A stretch of 64,000 nt of DNA from contig OY282363.1 in NCBI GenBank assembly GCA_958295695.1, forward strand, positions 62,001 to 126,000, read 5' to 3'. Positions 45,962 through 54,146 of this stretch are shown one piece after another. The DNA is from an uncultured Alphaproteobacteria bacterium. GTDB lineage: Bacteria > Pseudomonadota > Alphaproteobacteria > SP197. Positions within the stretch are counted from its first letter, which is position 1, and every line of letters starts with the position of its first letter. Position numbers and translations under genes: made by a program. Under the pieces are notes generated by a model. That model was given only the letters and a program-made list of their open reading frames with translations, was not told the DNA's origin and did not search any database.

Positions 45962-46782
45962 CGGCCCGCCCCGCGCGCCGCCGCCCGGTCGCGCCGCAGC
46001 ATCTCGCCCGCCAGATGGACGTAGGCCTGCGCGCCGGCGCTGCGGAAGGCGTGGAGCATCGCGGGCTTGCCGTGGGACGGCGCCTCGCTCACCCGGACGT
46101 TGCGCGGGATCACCGTGTCGTAGACCGCGCCCCCCATCGTCCTGCGCACGTCGTCCACGACCTCCCGGGCGAGCCGGTTGCGCTTGTCGAACATGGTCAG
46201 CACGATGCCGCAGACCCTCAGGCCCGGGTTGTAGGCGGCGCGCACCCGCTCCACCGTGTCGAGCAGCAGCGACAGCCCCTCCAGCGCGAAGAACTCGCAC
46301 TGCAGGGGCACCAGCACCTCGTCGGCGGCGACCAGCGCGTTGAGCGTCAGCAGGCCCAGCGCCGGCGGGCAGTCGATCAGCACGAGGTCGTAGCCGCCGG
46401 CCAGCCCGGCCAGCGCGGCCTTCATGCGGTTCTGCCGCTCCGGGACGCCGGCCAGCTCGATCTCCGCGCCGGAGAGGTCGACGGTGGCGGGGACGAGGTC
46501 GAGGCCGGGAACGGCCGTCGCCGTCGGCGCGACCGGCCCGCCGGCGAGCAGGTCGTAGGTCGTCTGGCGCCGCGCCCGCGGCGCGACGCCCAGCCCGGTG
46601 CTCGCGTTGCCCTGGGAATCGCCGTCGACGATCAGCACCCGGCGGCCCACGGCGGTCAACGCCGTCGCCAGGTTGATCGCCGTCGTGGTCTTGCCGACCC
46701 CGCCCTTCTGGTTGGCCACCGCGACGATCCGTCGGGCGCCGTCATACCCGTCGTTCCGGGCGAGAGACGGAGTCGCACCCAT
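45958..46782 (-). CDS. parA: Chromosome-partitioning ATPase ParA (Soj)
   Basis: The 274-residue P-loop ATPase has the deviant Walker A KGGVGKTTTAINLA, VLIVDGDSQGNAS (Walker A'), DLVLIDCPPALGLLTLNAL (Walker B) and PLQCEFFALEGLSLLLDTV. It drives segregation of ParB-parS complexes. ATG 46782 is preferred. It lies 20 bp downstream of the rsmG stop and has a GGGA ribosome binding site. An ATG at 46815 would add an odd extension overlapping rsmG. The gene is coupled to parB. Confidence 0.95.
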   Translation of the reverse strand: MGATPSLARNDGYDGARRIVAVANQKGGVGKTTTAINLATALTAVGRRVLIVDGDSQGNASTGLGVAPRARRQTTYDLLAGGPVAPTATAVPGLDLVPATVDLSGAEIELAGVPERQNRMKAALAGLAGGYDLVLIDCPPALGLLTLNALVAADEVLVPLQCEFFALEGLSLLLDTVERVRAAYNPGLRVCGIVLTMFDKRNRLAREVVDDVRRTMGGAVYDTVIPRNVRVSEAPSHGKPAMLHAFRSAGAQAYVHLAGEMLRRDRAAARGAGR

Positions 46783-46801
46783 GTCGTTCCCATATGTTGT
46801 G

Positions 46802-47416
46802 TCACAGCCGGTCATCGTAATACAACCTGTCGATCAGGAGAAGGGAGCTTCGCGGGTCCGTCACACTCGGCCGACGAGTGTACCACAAGTGCCACTCGTG
46901 CGCCACGGCCCTCAGCTCGTCCTCCGCGGACGCGCCCTTGGGGAAGATCGCGAGGCTGCCCTCGGCCATGAACCGGGCCGCCACCGGGACCAGGCGGTCG
47001 AGCGGCGCGACGGCCCGGGCCGTCACCACATGGGCGGGCTCGGCGGGCAGGGCCTCGGCGCGGCGGGCGTGGATCGTCGGCGCGACCCCGGCCGCGCCGG
47101 CGGCGGCGTGGAGGAAGGCAGCCTTCTTGCCGTCGCTCTCGACCAGTTCGACCCCCCGGACGCCCAGGATCGCCAGCACCAGCCCCGGCAGGCCGGCGCC
47201 GCTGCCGATATCGACCAGCCGACGGCACCCCGGCGGCACGAACCGCGCGATCTGGCCGCAATCGAGGATGTGGCGGCGCCACACGTCGCCTTCCGAGCCG
47301 GGTCCGATCAGGTTGAGGCGGGACCGCCAGTCGAGCAGCGTCGCGACATAGGCCTCCAGCCGCTCGCGCGTCTCCCCCGAGACGCCGAGCCGGGCGCACG
47401 CCTCGTCCGCGGTCAC
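46802..47416 (-). CDS. rsmG: 16S rRNA (guanine-527-N7)-methyltransferase RsmG
   Basis: The 204-residue protein (also called GidB) methylates G527 of 16S rRNA. It shows [15 protein letters not shown], then the AdoMet motif [32 protein letters not shown] and [17 protein letters not shown] 47416 overlaps the mnmG stop by 4 bp. The order mnmE-mnmG-rsmG-parA-parB is the conserved gid/par cluster. Confidence 0.96.
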   Translation of the reverse strand: MTADEACARLGVSGETRERLEAYVATLLDWRSRLNLIGPGSEGDVWRRHILDCGQIARFVPPGCRRLVDIGSGAGLPGLVLAILGVRGVELVESDGKKAAFLHAAAGAAGVAPTIHARRAEALPAEPAHVVTARAVAPLDRLVPVAARFMAEGSLAIFPKGASAEDELRAVAHEWHLWYTRRPSVTDPRSSLLLIDRLYYDDRL

Positions 47417-49275
47417 GCGGCGCGCCGCCGGACGTGGGCGACCAGCGCCTGGAGCGCCGCCGGCGTCACGCCCGGGACGCGGGCGGCCTGGCCCAGGGTG
47501 GCGGGCCGCGAGGCCAGCAGCTTCTCCCGCATCTCGGCGGAGAGCCCGCCCACGGCGCCGTAGTCGAGCGCCGCCGGCAGCGCCAGCGCCTCGTCGCGCC
47601 GGAACGCCGCGATGTCGGCCTCCATGCGCCCGACATAGCCGGCGTAGCGCCCGGCGATCTCCACCTGCCGCAGCGCGTGCCGGGGCCAGCCGGCGATCTC
47701 CGGCCAGATCGCCGCGAGGCGTCCGGCCGTCGCGCCGCGGCAGGCGAAGAGGTCGATCGGGCCGCGCCGGCGGCCGTCGCGGTTGACCTCGAGGCCGGCG
47801 GCCCGCGCCTCGTCCGGCGTGGCCGTCAGGACGGCGGCGCGGGCGAACGCCCGCTCCACCTCGCGCTCGCGCCGGGCGAAGGCGGCGGCCCGGCGGGCGC
47901 CGACGCAGCCGACGGCGAGGCCCTTGGGCGTGAGCCGCAGGTCGGCGTTGTCGGCGCGCAGCAGGAGCCGGTACTCGGCCCGGCCGGTGAACATCCGGTA
48001 GGGTTCCGTCGCTCCGCGGGTGACGAGGTCGTCGATCATGACCCCCAGGTAGGCCTCGGCGCGGTCGAAACGGACCGGGGCGGACCCGGCGGCGCGGGCG
48101 GCGGCGTTGATCCCCGCCACGAGCCCCTGGCCGGCGGCCTCCTCGTAACCGGTGGTGCCGTTGATCTGGCCCGCCAGGAACAGGCCCGGGACGCGCCGCG
48201 CCTCGAGGGTGTGGCCGAGCTCGCGGGGATCGACGAAGTCGTATTCGATGGCGTAGCCGTAACGCTCGATCGCGGCCTTGCCCAGGCCGGGCACGGTCGC
48301 CACCATGGCGTCCTGGACGTCGCGCGGCAGCGAGGTCGAAAGCCCGTTGGGATAGACGGCGCGGGTGTCGAGGCCCTCCGGCTCCAGGAAGACCCGGTGG
48401 CCCGGCTTCCCGGCGAAGCGCGCCACCTTGTCCTCGATCGACGGGCAGTAGCGGGGCCCCGGCCCGCCGATCCGGCCCGAGAGGGCCGGCGACCGGTCGA
48501 GGTTGGCCCGCACGACGGCGTGGGTCGCCCCGGTCGTGCCCGTGACGTGGCAGGGGACCTGGGGCGTCCCGATGGCGCCGGTCAGCCACGAGAACGGCGT
48601 CGGCGGGTCGTCGCCGGGCTGTTCCGCGCAGGCGTCCCAGTCGATCGTGCGGCCGTCCAGCCTGGGCGGCGTCCCGGTCTTGAGCCGCCCGAGCCGGAAG
48701 CCGAGGCGCTCCAGCGTCAGGGCGAGGCCCAGCGCCGGCGCGTCGCCGAGACGGCCCGCGGGCCAAGTCTCCTCGCCCCTGTGGATCCGGCCGCGCAGGA
48801 AGGTGCCGGTCGTCACCACCGCCGCGCCGCAGGCCAGCCGCCGCCCGTCCGCCAGCACCACGCCGGAGACGGCCCCGGCGCGGTCGAGCGCCACGTCGTC
48901 GACTTCGCCCTCCAGGATCGACAGGTTCGGCGAGTCCGCCAGCAGGTCGCGGACCGCCGCCGCGTAGAGGGTCCGGTCCGCCTGGGCCCTGGGTCCGCGC
49001 ACGGCCGGGCCCTTGCTGGCGTTCAGCATGCGGAACTGGATGCCGGCGCGGTCGGCGGCCCGGGCCATGACGCCGTCCAGCGCGTCGATCTCGCGCACGA
49101 GATGGCCCTTGCCGAGCCCGCCGATCGCGGGATTGCACGACATCGCGCCGATGGTGGCCCGCCCGTGGGTCGCGAGCAGGGTCGCCGAGCCGAGCCGGGC
49201 CGCGGCGGAAGCCGCCTCCGCGCCGGCGTGGCCGCCGCCGATCACGATCACGTCCCAGGAGGAGCCGTCCGCCAT
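47413..49275 (-). CDS. mnmG: tRNA uridine-5-carboxymethylaminomethyl modification protein MnmG (GidA)
   Basis: The 620-residue FAD protein works with MnmE in forming the cmnm5 group on U34 of tRNAs. The N-terminal dinucleotide-binding motif is [21 protein letters not shown]. Other signatures are [20 protein letters not shown] and [34 protein letters not shown] is highly conserved, as is [19 protein letters not shown]. Length is normal. ATG 49275 is the family start; an ATG at 49284 is in the same frame. Confidence 0.97.
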   Translation of the reverse strand: MADGSSWDVIVIGGGHAGAEAASAAARLGSATLLATHGRATIGAMSCNPAIGGLGKGHLVREIDALDGVMARAADRAGIQFRMLNASKGPAVRGPRAQADRTLYAAAVRDLLADSPNLSILEGEVDDVALDRAGAVSGVVLADGRRLACGAAVVTTGTFLRGRIHRGEETWPAGRLGDAPALGLALTLERLGFRLGRLKTGTPPRLDGRTIDWDACAEQPGDDPPTPFSWLTGAIGTPQVPCHVTGTTGATHAVVRANLDRSPALSGRIGGPGPRYCPSIEDKVARFAGKPGHRVFLEPEGLDTRAVYPNGLSTSLPRDVQDAMVATVPGLGKAAIERYGYAIEYDFVDPRELGHTLEARRVPGLFLAGQINGTTGYEEAAGQGLVAGINAAARAAGSAPVRFDRAEAYLGVMIDDLVTRGATEPYRMFTGRAEYRLLLRADNADLRLTPKGLAVGCVGARRAAAFARREREVERAFARAAVLTATPDEARAAGLEVNRDGRRRGPIDLFACRGATAGRLAAIWPEIAGWPRHALRQVEIAGRYAGYVGRMEADIAAFRRDEALALPAALDYGAVGGLSAEMREKLLASRPATLGQAARVPGVTPAALQALVAHVRRRAA

Positions 49276-49326
49276 GGCGCGCACTGTAGGCCCGTCGCCC
49301 CGCCGTTCAAAGCGGGTTCCACCGGC

Positions 49327-49340
49327 GTTTCACGTGAAAC
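49327..49340. promoter_or_regulatory. parS site 1
   Basis: The perfect palindrome GTTTCACGTGAAAC, ParB's binding core, lies 52 bp upstream of mnmG. Confidence 0.9.
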
Positions 49341-49377
49341 GCTTCCCGCCATCCCCGGGAGCGGGAGCGGGGCCGCG

Positions 49378-49498
49378 CCCCTCGATACGCGGGGCGAGGG
49401 AGAGGTTGGGCGGGACACGAGCAAGAAATCCTCCTCCCGGGCGGGTCCCGAAGGGACCGTATCGAGGGACGAGCCCTCGACAGGCCGGGGACAGGCGA
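49378..49498. repeat. Dispersed palindromic repeats between parS 1 and parS 2
   Basis: Two copies of the GC-rich palindromic family lie here: CCCTCGATACGCGGGGCGAG (about 49378-49400) and CGGGTCCCGAAGGGACCGTA with tail TCGAGGGACGAGCCCTCGAC (about 49440-49480). They fill the mnmG-mnmE gap together with parS sites 1 and 2. Confidence 0.6.
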
Positions 49499-49509
49499 AG
49501 ACGGACCGC

Positions 49510-49523
49510 GTTTCACGTGAAAC
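49510..49523. promoter_or_regulatory. parS site 2
   Basis: A perfect GTTTCACGTGAAAC lies 15 bp after the mnmE stop codon (mnmE is read on the minus strand, so this is downstream of it). Confidence 0.9.
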
Positions 49524-49537
49524 GCCCGCCGCCGCCC

Positions 49538-50842
49538 TCACTTCCCGATGCAGAACTCGGCGAAGACGCGGTCGAGCACGTCCTCGATATCGACCCGGCC
49601 GGTGATCCGCCCGAGGGCCGTGGCGGCGAGGCGCAGGTCCTCGGCGGCCAGCTCGGCCCCGGCGGCGGCGGCGGCCCGGTCGAGCGCGGCGGCGGCCTGC
49701 TCCAGCGCGGCCCGGTGGCGCTCCCGCGTGGGCGACGGGCTGGCGCCCTTCCAGGCCGCCTCGAAGCGCCGGGCCATGAGGGAGACGAGGCCGTCGAGGC
49801 CCTCGCCGGTCGCGCAGGAGACCGCGATGTCGGCCCCGGCCCCGGCGGCGGCGAGGTCGCGTTTGGTCGCCACCAGGAGCGCGCCCGGCCCCGCCTCGGG
49901 GGCGACGGCGGGCCGGGTCTCCTCCCAGCGCGCGGCGTCGACCAGCAGCAGGCGCAGGTCGGCCGTCCGCGCCTTCTCGCGGGCGCGCCGCACGCCCTCC
50001 CGCTCGACCGCGCCGGCGGCCTCGCGCAGGCCGGCGGTGTCGGCCAGGGTCACGGGATAGCCGGCGATGTCGAGCGTCGCCTCCACCACGTCGCGGGTGG
50101 CGCCCGCCTCCTCCGAGACGATCGCGGCCTCCCGGCGGGCGAGCGCGTTCAGCAGGCTCGACTTGCCGACGTTGGGCGCGCCGAGGATCGCGACGTGGAG
50201 GCCGGCGCGCAGCCGCTCGCCCCGGCGGTCGTCGGCGAGGTGCGCGCGGATCTCGCCGGCCAGCCGCCGGGCCGCGCCGCCCAGGCCGTCTCCCAGCGTC
50301 TCCGGCAGGTCCTCGTCGGAGAAGTCGATCAGGGCCTCGGCCTCCGCGAGGCGGGCCAGGACCGCCTCGCGCCAGCCGTCGTAGCGGGCGCGCAGGGACC
50401 CGTCCATCTGGGCCAGGGCCTGGTCCCGCTGGCGCGCCGTCGCGGCCTCCACGAGGTCCGCGACGGCCTCGGCGGCGGTCAGGTCGAGCTTGCCGCCCAG
50501 CACGGCCCGGCGGGTGAACTCGCCGGGTTCGGCGGGCCGGAGCCCCGGCGCGCGGGACAGGGCCTCGAGGACGCCCCGCACCACCGCCCGGCCGCCGTGG
50601 ACGTGGAACTCGGCCATGTCCTCGCCGGTCGCGCTCGCCGGTCCCGGAAACCACAGGACCAGCGCCCGGTCGAGCCGGCCGCCGCCGTCGGGGTCGGTCA
50701 GGACGCGCAACGCGGCCACGCGCGGTTCCGGCCGGGCCCGCCCCGTCAGGGCCTCGACCGCCACGCCGGCCGCCGGACCGCTGACGCGGATCACCGCCAC
50801 CGCCGCGCGGCCCGGCGCCGAGGAGAGCGCGTAGATCGTCAC
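49538..50842 (-). CDS. mnmE: tRNA modification GTPase MnmE (TrmE)
   Basis: The 434-residue GTPase pairs with MnmG. The N-terminal tetrahydrofolate domain begins TIYALSSAPGRAAVAVIRVS, and the helical domain shows FTRRAVLGGKLDLTAAEAVA. The G domain has GAPNVGKSSLLNALA (G1), VTLADTAGLREA (G3) and a TKRD version of the N/TKxD G4. The C-terminus ends with the catalytic CIGK. GTG 50842 is the start, 11 bp from parS site 3. It is the last recognisable gene of the gid/par block. The usual upstream neighbour rho is absent and a restriction cassette lies beyond. Confidence 0.96.
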   Translation of the reverse strand: MTIYALSSAPGRAAVAVIRVSGPAAGVAVEALTGRARPEPRVAALRVLTDPDGGGRLDRALVLWFPGPASATGEDMAEFHVHGGRAVVRGVLEALSRAPGLRPAEPGEFTRRAVLGGKLDLTAAEAVADLVEAATARQRDQALAQMDGSLRARYDGWREAVLARLAEAEALIDFSDEDLPETLGDGLGGAARRLAGEIRAHLADDRRGERLRAGLHVAILGAPNVGKSSLLNALARREAAIVSEEAGATRDVVEATLDIAGYPVTLADTAGLREAAGAVEREGVRRAREKARTADLRLLLVDAARWEETRPAVAPEAGPGALLVATKRDLAAAGAGADIAVSCATGEGLDGLVSLMARRFEAAWKGASPSPTRERHRAALEQAAAALDRAAAAAGAELAAEDLRLAATALGRITGRVDIEDVLDRVFAEFCIGK

Positions 50843-50876
50843 GGGCGGGAGCGTTTCACGTGAAACGCGGGACCGG
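50811..50876. repeat. mnmE-start/parS duplicated segment, copy A (functional)
   Basis: This 66-bp segment contains the first ten or so mnmE codons, the GTG start, an 11-bp spacer and parS site 3. Copies B (51227-51291) and C (53981-54041) repeat it. A and B differ by about five substitutions and one indel. Confidence 0.8.
50853..50866. promoter_or_regulatory. parS site 3
   Basis: A perfect GTTTCACGTGAAAC lies 11 bp upstream of the mnmE GTG start, inside copy A of the duplicated segment. Confidence 0.9.
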
Positions 50877-50933
50877 CCCGCGCGCCATGCCCGAATCGTC
50901 CCCGGCGGCCGGCCGCTCGGCCGCCGGACGGGC

Positions 50934-51050
50934 CCGTCCCTCGATACGGCGCCGGCGCGCCACCTCGGGATGAGGGGAGTTCGCGCTTTGTCCCCACCCG
51001 AAATTCTCCCTCGCCCCGGGTAGCGGCCGAAGGCCGCGTATCGAAGGGCG
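50934..51050. repeat. Dispersed palindromic repeats between parS 3 and parS 4
   Basis: GTCCCTCGATACGGCGCCGG with CACCTCGGGATGAGGGGA (50934-50979), and TCGCCCCGGGTAGCGGCCGA with AGGCCGCGTATCGAAGGGCG (51011-51050), are divergent copies of the palindromic family. The gap 50867-51441 otherwise holds parS 4 and 5 and repeat copy B. Confidence 0.5.
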
Positions 51051-51058
51051 CCGCCAGC

Positions 51059-51072
51059 GTTTCACGTGAAAC
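51059..51072. promoter_or_regulatory. parS site 4
   Basis: A perfect GTTTCACGTGAAAC lies in the gap between mnmE and the R-M cassette. Its flanks do not match those of sites 3, 5 and 6. Confidence 0.9.
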
Positions 51073-51226
51073 GACGCATCGGACGGCGCGATGTCGTCGC
51101 CGAGTCGCCGCCTGTCGATCGTCGCCACCGCCTTGTCCCCGAGCGCCCGCCATCGAACCGATAACCCGTCGCGCGGAACCGGGCAAACGCCGATCCGGCG
51201 CCGGACGGGCGGATCGAGGCGAGCGG

Positions 51227-51291
51227 CCCGGCGCCGGGGAGAGGGCATGGACCGTCACGGGCGGAGCGTTTCACGTGAAACGCGGGACCGG
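51227..51291. repeat. mnmE-start/parS duplicated segment, copy B (decayed)
   Basis: On the minus strand this reads GTG then TVHALSPAPGR, a decayed copy of the MnmE N-terminus (TIYALSSAPGR), with parS site 5 at the same spacing. It is about 90 percent identical to copy A by eye over 65 bp. It lies 150 bp from the end of the nuclease gene. Confidence 0.8.
51268..51281. promoter_or_regulatory. parS site 5
   Basis: A perfect GTTTCACGTGAAAC lies within copy B of the mnmE-start duplication, next to the 3' end of the restriction cassette. Confidence 0.9.
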
Positions 51292-51441
51292 ATCGTGCGC
51301 GGCCGCGCGGCGCCTCGGGACGAGGGACATCGCGCTTCGTCTCCGCCCGACACTCCGCCCCGAGGCGCCCACCGCGGCCGGGCGCGCCGGACTTTCAAGG
51401 CGGGCCATCGAGGCGAAGGAGTGGAATCGAAGCTCTCCCCG

Positions 51442-52290
51442 CTACAACTGGCGCGGTTCGTCGATGAAGTCCTTCAGGAGCCGATCGAGATCGCGGTAGA
51501 TCGTGGCGGCCGAGAAGTGTTCCGCGAGATCCGCGAGGATTCGGGCGCGCGGGCGGGCGTCGACCATTTTGGGATCGCGCGATGCCCAGTCACGGCCCGG
51601 ATGGAGGGTGTCCCAGGGGGACCGACGGTTGGAGCGGGTCGAGGGCGCGTCGCCGTGCTTCCCCAAGCCGAAACAGATGTCCGTCTCGTTGTTCCAGACC
51701 GGCCGGAACAGGTCGATGAGGTAATCCTCGGCCGCGCCTTGCCAGCCGGTCTGGACCACGAGAAAGCGGCAGTCGAAGTCGGCGGGGTCGAGCGTGCCTT
51801 TCGTCTTGCCGATGTTCCTCGGGCGATCCCTAAGGCGATCGTGGAGCCGGGAACCCTGGTCCACGGGCGTCCTGGCGGTGTCCGACGCCGGATCCGCCTT
51901 GCCGACGTAGATCGGGGTTTCGGCGCCGCGGATAGGCGCGTAGGGAACGAACCCGCCCCTGTAGTAGAGGGCGTAGACTCCGGAGCCGTGAAAGCGCTCG
52001 ACGGCCGGCAGGGGCGCGCGCGGTTGGGCGACCGTGGCGAGGGCGATGAACCGCCCGACCGTGGCGGGATCGCCCGGATCGAACACGAACCGGGGCCACC
52101 GGACCGGGTCGAGGTCCCGCGACAGCGTCCCGGCTCGGTCCACCAGCGCGCGAAGCCCGGCGTCGATCCGTCGGAACGCCGCCGGCGAGGCCCGGCCCGC
52201 GCCGGCGGCCTCGGAGAGAGCGGCCAGTCCGGCGTCGAGGCGTTCGAGACCCTCCGCGACGGCGGCGTTCCGCTCCCGCCGCCGGTTCAT
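51442..52290 (-). CDS. Eco29kI-family GIY-YIG restriction endonuclease
   Basis: The 282-residue protein matches the Eco29kI family of type II restriction enzymes with a GIY-YIG nuclease core. GVYALYYRGGFVPYAPI supplies the GIY-like motif, TPIYVGKADP the YIG-like motif, GSRLHDRLRDR the Arg, and CRFLVVQTGWQGAAEDYLID the Glu. NNETDICFGLGKHGD and NRRSPWDTLHPGRDWA are family-specific DNA-contact segments. Eco29kI itself cuts CCGCGG; the specificity of this homologue is inferred, not shown. ATG 52290 overlaps the stop of the methyltransferase gene (ATGA). The N-terminal 80 residues are helical. Confidence 0.85.
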   Translation of the reverse strand: MNRRRERNAAVAEGLERLDAGLAALSEAAGAGRASPAAFRRIDAGLRALVDRAGTLSRDLDPVRWPRFVFDPGDPATVGRFIALATVAQPRAPLPAVERFHGSGVYALYYRGGFVPYAPIRGAETPIYVGKADPASDTARTPVDQGSRLHDRLRDRPRNIGKTKGTLDPADFDCRFLVVQTGWQGAAEDYLIDLFRPVWNNETDICFGLGKHGDAPSTRSNRRSPWDTLHPGRDWASRDPKMVDARPRARILADLAEHFSAATIYRDLDRLLKDFIDEPRQL

Positions 52291-53462
52291 CGGCCGTTCC
52301 CGCGACATTCCTCGAGGCGCTCCCGGATGCTCGCGGCGACGACCTCGGCCAGGGCGACGGGGACCGCGTTGCCGAGTTGGCGCATGGTCTCCGTCCAGGA
52401 GCCATGGAACAGGAAGCCGTCGGGGAACGTCTGGAGACGCGCGCTCTCGCGCACCGAGAAGTAGCGCACGGCGCCATCGGGGCGGCGAAGCATGTTCTCG
52501 CCGCCGGGCACGCCGTGATCGCCCGCCTTGAGGGTCTTGGCCGGCTCGTCATGGGGGCTCCCGGTGTGTCCCGGATAGCTCCGCGCGCCCGGCTGGAAGC
52601 GGTGGTTCCGGTGACGCGAGGCGGCCTCGGGCTCCCATTCGGGATCGGGCAAACCGGACAGCGCGTCCCGCACGGTGCGCCATGGCGCCGCGGGCGGCTT
52701 CGTCCGAAGGCGCTCCACGGCGTCGGCGAGGCGCCCGTCGGGCGCGCGGCCGGGCCGCGGCAGGCCATGGGACTCCCAATACTCGCCCGAACGCCACTGC
52801 GACCACAGAAGGGCCCGCCGGGAATGCGTCGGCCGGGGGAAGGTCCACTCGACGCCGAGGTCGGCCCGGAAGCCGACGATGAAGACCCGCTCGCGGCGCT
52901 GCGGAACGCCGAAATCGGCGGCGTTCAGGACGCGGGCGACAACCCGGTAGGCCAGATCGTCGGCCGGGCCGCGCGCGTGACGCCGCTCCAGACGGGCGAG
53001 GTGGTCGCCCCATCCCTCGTCCGCGCGGCGGACACACTCGGGATAGGCGAGCTGGAGGCGGATGTACTCGAAGTAATTGGCGAAGGCCCGCCTCGTCAGG
53101 CCCTTGACGTTCTCGAACAGGAAGGCGCGCGGCCGGAGCTCCCGCACCGCGCGGATGGCCTGCGGGAACATGTCCCGCCCGTCGAGACGGCCGCGGTGCT
53201 TTCCCCCCAGGGAGAAGGGCTGACAAGGGGGGCCGCCGGACACCAGGTCCATCCCGCCGCCGAGGGACTCGAAGCCGAAGTCCCGGACATCGCCCTGGAC
53301 CAGGGGCCAATGGACGAGAGGGTCCAGGCCCCGGTCCCGGTTCTCCCGGATCGTGTCGCAGCAATAGCGGTCCCGTTCGAGCACGGCGACGGGCGCGAAG
53401 CCCGCGCGGCTCACGCCGACGCCCAGCCCCCCCGCGCCGGCGAAAAGCTCAACCGCCCGCAC
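52287..53462 (-). CDS. C5-cytosine DNA methyltransferase (Dcm/M.Eco29kI type)
   Basis: The 391-residue enzyme has motif I LFAGAGGLGVGVSRAGF, motif IV SGGPPCQPFSLGGKHRG with the catalytic Cys, motif VI LFENVKGL, motif VIII PQRRERVFIVGF and motif X RQLGNAVPVALAEVV. The target-recognition region lies between VIII and X. It protects sites of the adjacent nuclease. GTG 53462 overlaps vsr by 14 bp. The three genes vsr, methyltransferase and nuclease form one overlapping cassette. Confidence 0.93.
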   Translation of the reverse strand: MRAVELFAGAGGLGVGVSRAGFAPVAVLERDRYCCDTIRENRDRGLDPLVHWPLVQGDVRDFGFESLGGGMDLVSGGPPCQPFSLGGKHRGRLDGRDMFPQAIRAVRELRPRAFLFENVKGLTRRAFANYFEYIRLQLAYPECVRRADEGWGDHLARLERRHARGPADDLAYRVVARVLNAADFGVPQRRERVFIVGFRADLGVEWTFPRPTHSRRALLWSQWRSGEYWESHGLPRPGRAPDGRLADAVERLRTKPPAAPWRTVRDALSGLPDPEWEPEAASRHRNHRFQPGARSYPGHTGSPHDEPAKTLKAGDHGVPGGENMLRRPDGAVRYFSVRESARLQTFPDGFLFHGSWTETMRQLGNAVPVALAEVVAASIRERLEECRGNGR

Positions 53463-53880
53463 GGTCTCCCTCCAGAAAGGCTCGAATGTCGTTCTTCATG
53501 CGTTCCCCGTAGCCGATCCGGCACTCCCACACAACAAGCACGTCCCAGCCCAGTTCGCTCAACCTCGCCCGGTTCTCCAGGTCCCGGCGGCGATTGCCCT
53601 CCAGCTTGGTTTTCCAGAAACCGAGGCGCGACTTGGGCAGGCGCGCCAGCTTGCAAGCCGGGTCGGGATGGCGATGCCAGAAGCATCCATGCACAAATAT
53701 AGCCTTTTTCCGGCTTGGAAACACCAAATCCGGTGTTCCCGGCAGATCGCGGCGATGCAGGCGGTAGCGGTAGCCCATGCCGTGGACCAGACGCCGGACG
53801 ACCATTTCGGGCTTGCTGTCCTTGCCGCGAACGCGGCTCATGCGCTCGCTGCGCTCCGCCTCGGTGAGCGTGTCGGCCAT
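53449..53880 (-). CDS. vsr: Very short patch repair endonuclease Vsr
   Basis: The 143-residue enzyme nicks next to T:G mismatches that arise when 5-methylcytosine deaminates, so it accompanies C5 methyltransferases. Signatures are RSERMSRVRGKDSKPEMVVR, DLPGTPDLVFPSRKKAIFVH and GCFWHRHPD, with FWKTKLEGNRRRD and GWDVLVVWECRI. The catalytic Asp is in TPDLVF. ATG 53880 is the family start. It is first in the cassette. Confidence 0.93.
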   Translation of the reverse strand: MADTLTEAERSERMSRVRGKDSKPEMVVRRLVHGMGYRYRLHRRDLPGTPDLVFPSRKKAIFVHGCFWHRHPDPACKLARLPKSRLGFWKTKLEGNRRRDLENRARLSELGWDVLVVWECRIGYGERMKNDIRAFLEGDRAGG

Positions 53881-53980
53881 GCGGGCCCCGCGACCTCCAT
53901 CTTCTCCAAACGCGCGAGGCCATTGTGGCCCAGGCTTCGCCGGTCATCGAGAGGATGCCGTCCCCGGCCGCGCCGCCAAG

Positions 53981-54041
53981 CCCGGAGAAGGGGACGCGGA
54001 CCGTCCCGGGCGGGAGCGTTTCACGTGAAACGCGGGCCCGG
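53981..54041. repeat. mnmE-start/parS duplicated segment, copy C (most decayed)
   Basis: This segment repeats CCGTCNCGGGCGGGAGC plus parS site 6 and GCGGGNCCGG. On the minus strand the start codon GTG has become GGG, and TVRVPFSG replaces TVHALSPAPG. It lies 100 bp beyond vsr, so copies B and C flank the whole R-M cassette as direct repeats. Confidence 0.7.
54018..54031. promoter_or_regulatory. parS site 6
   Basis: A perfect GTTTCACGTGAAAC lies in copy C on the far side of the R-M cassette. Confidence 0.9.
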
Positions 54042-54146
54042 CTCGCGGTATGCCGCCGCCGCATTGTCGCATGGTCCGCCAAGGTCACGATCGCATCGCA
54101 ACGGCAAGCACGGCCCGCCCGGAAATCGGTGGGACATGGGGGAGTG

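Noticed and set aside
46783-51441. Search for an origin of replication (DnaA boxes, AT-rich unwinding region) near parS.
   Set aside because: No TTATCCACA-type boxes or AT-rich stretch were seen in the gaps of this block. The origin is probably nearby but outside the window.
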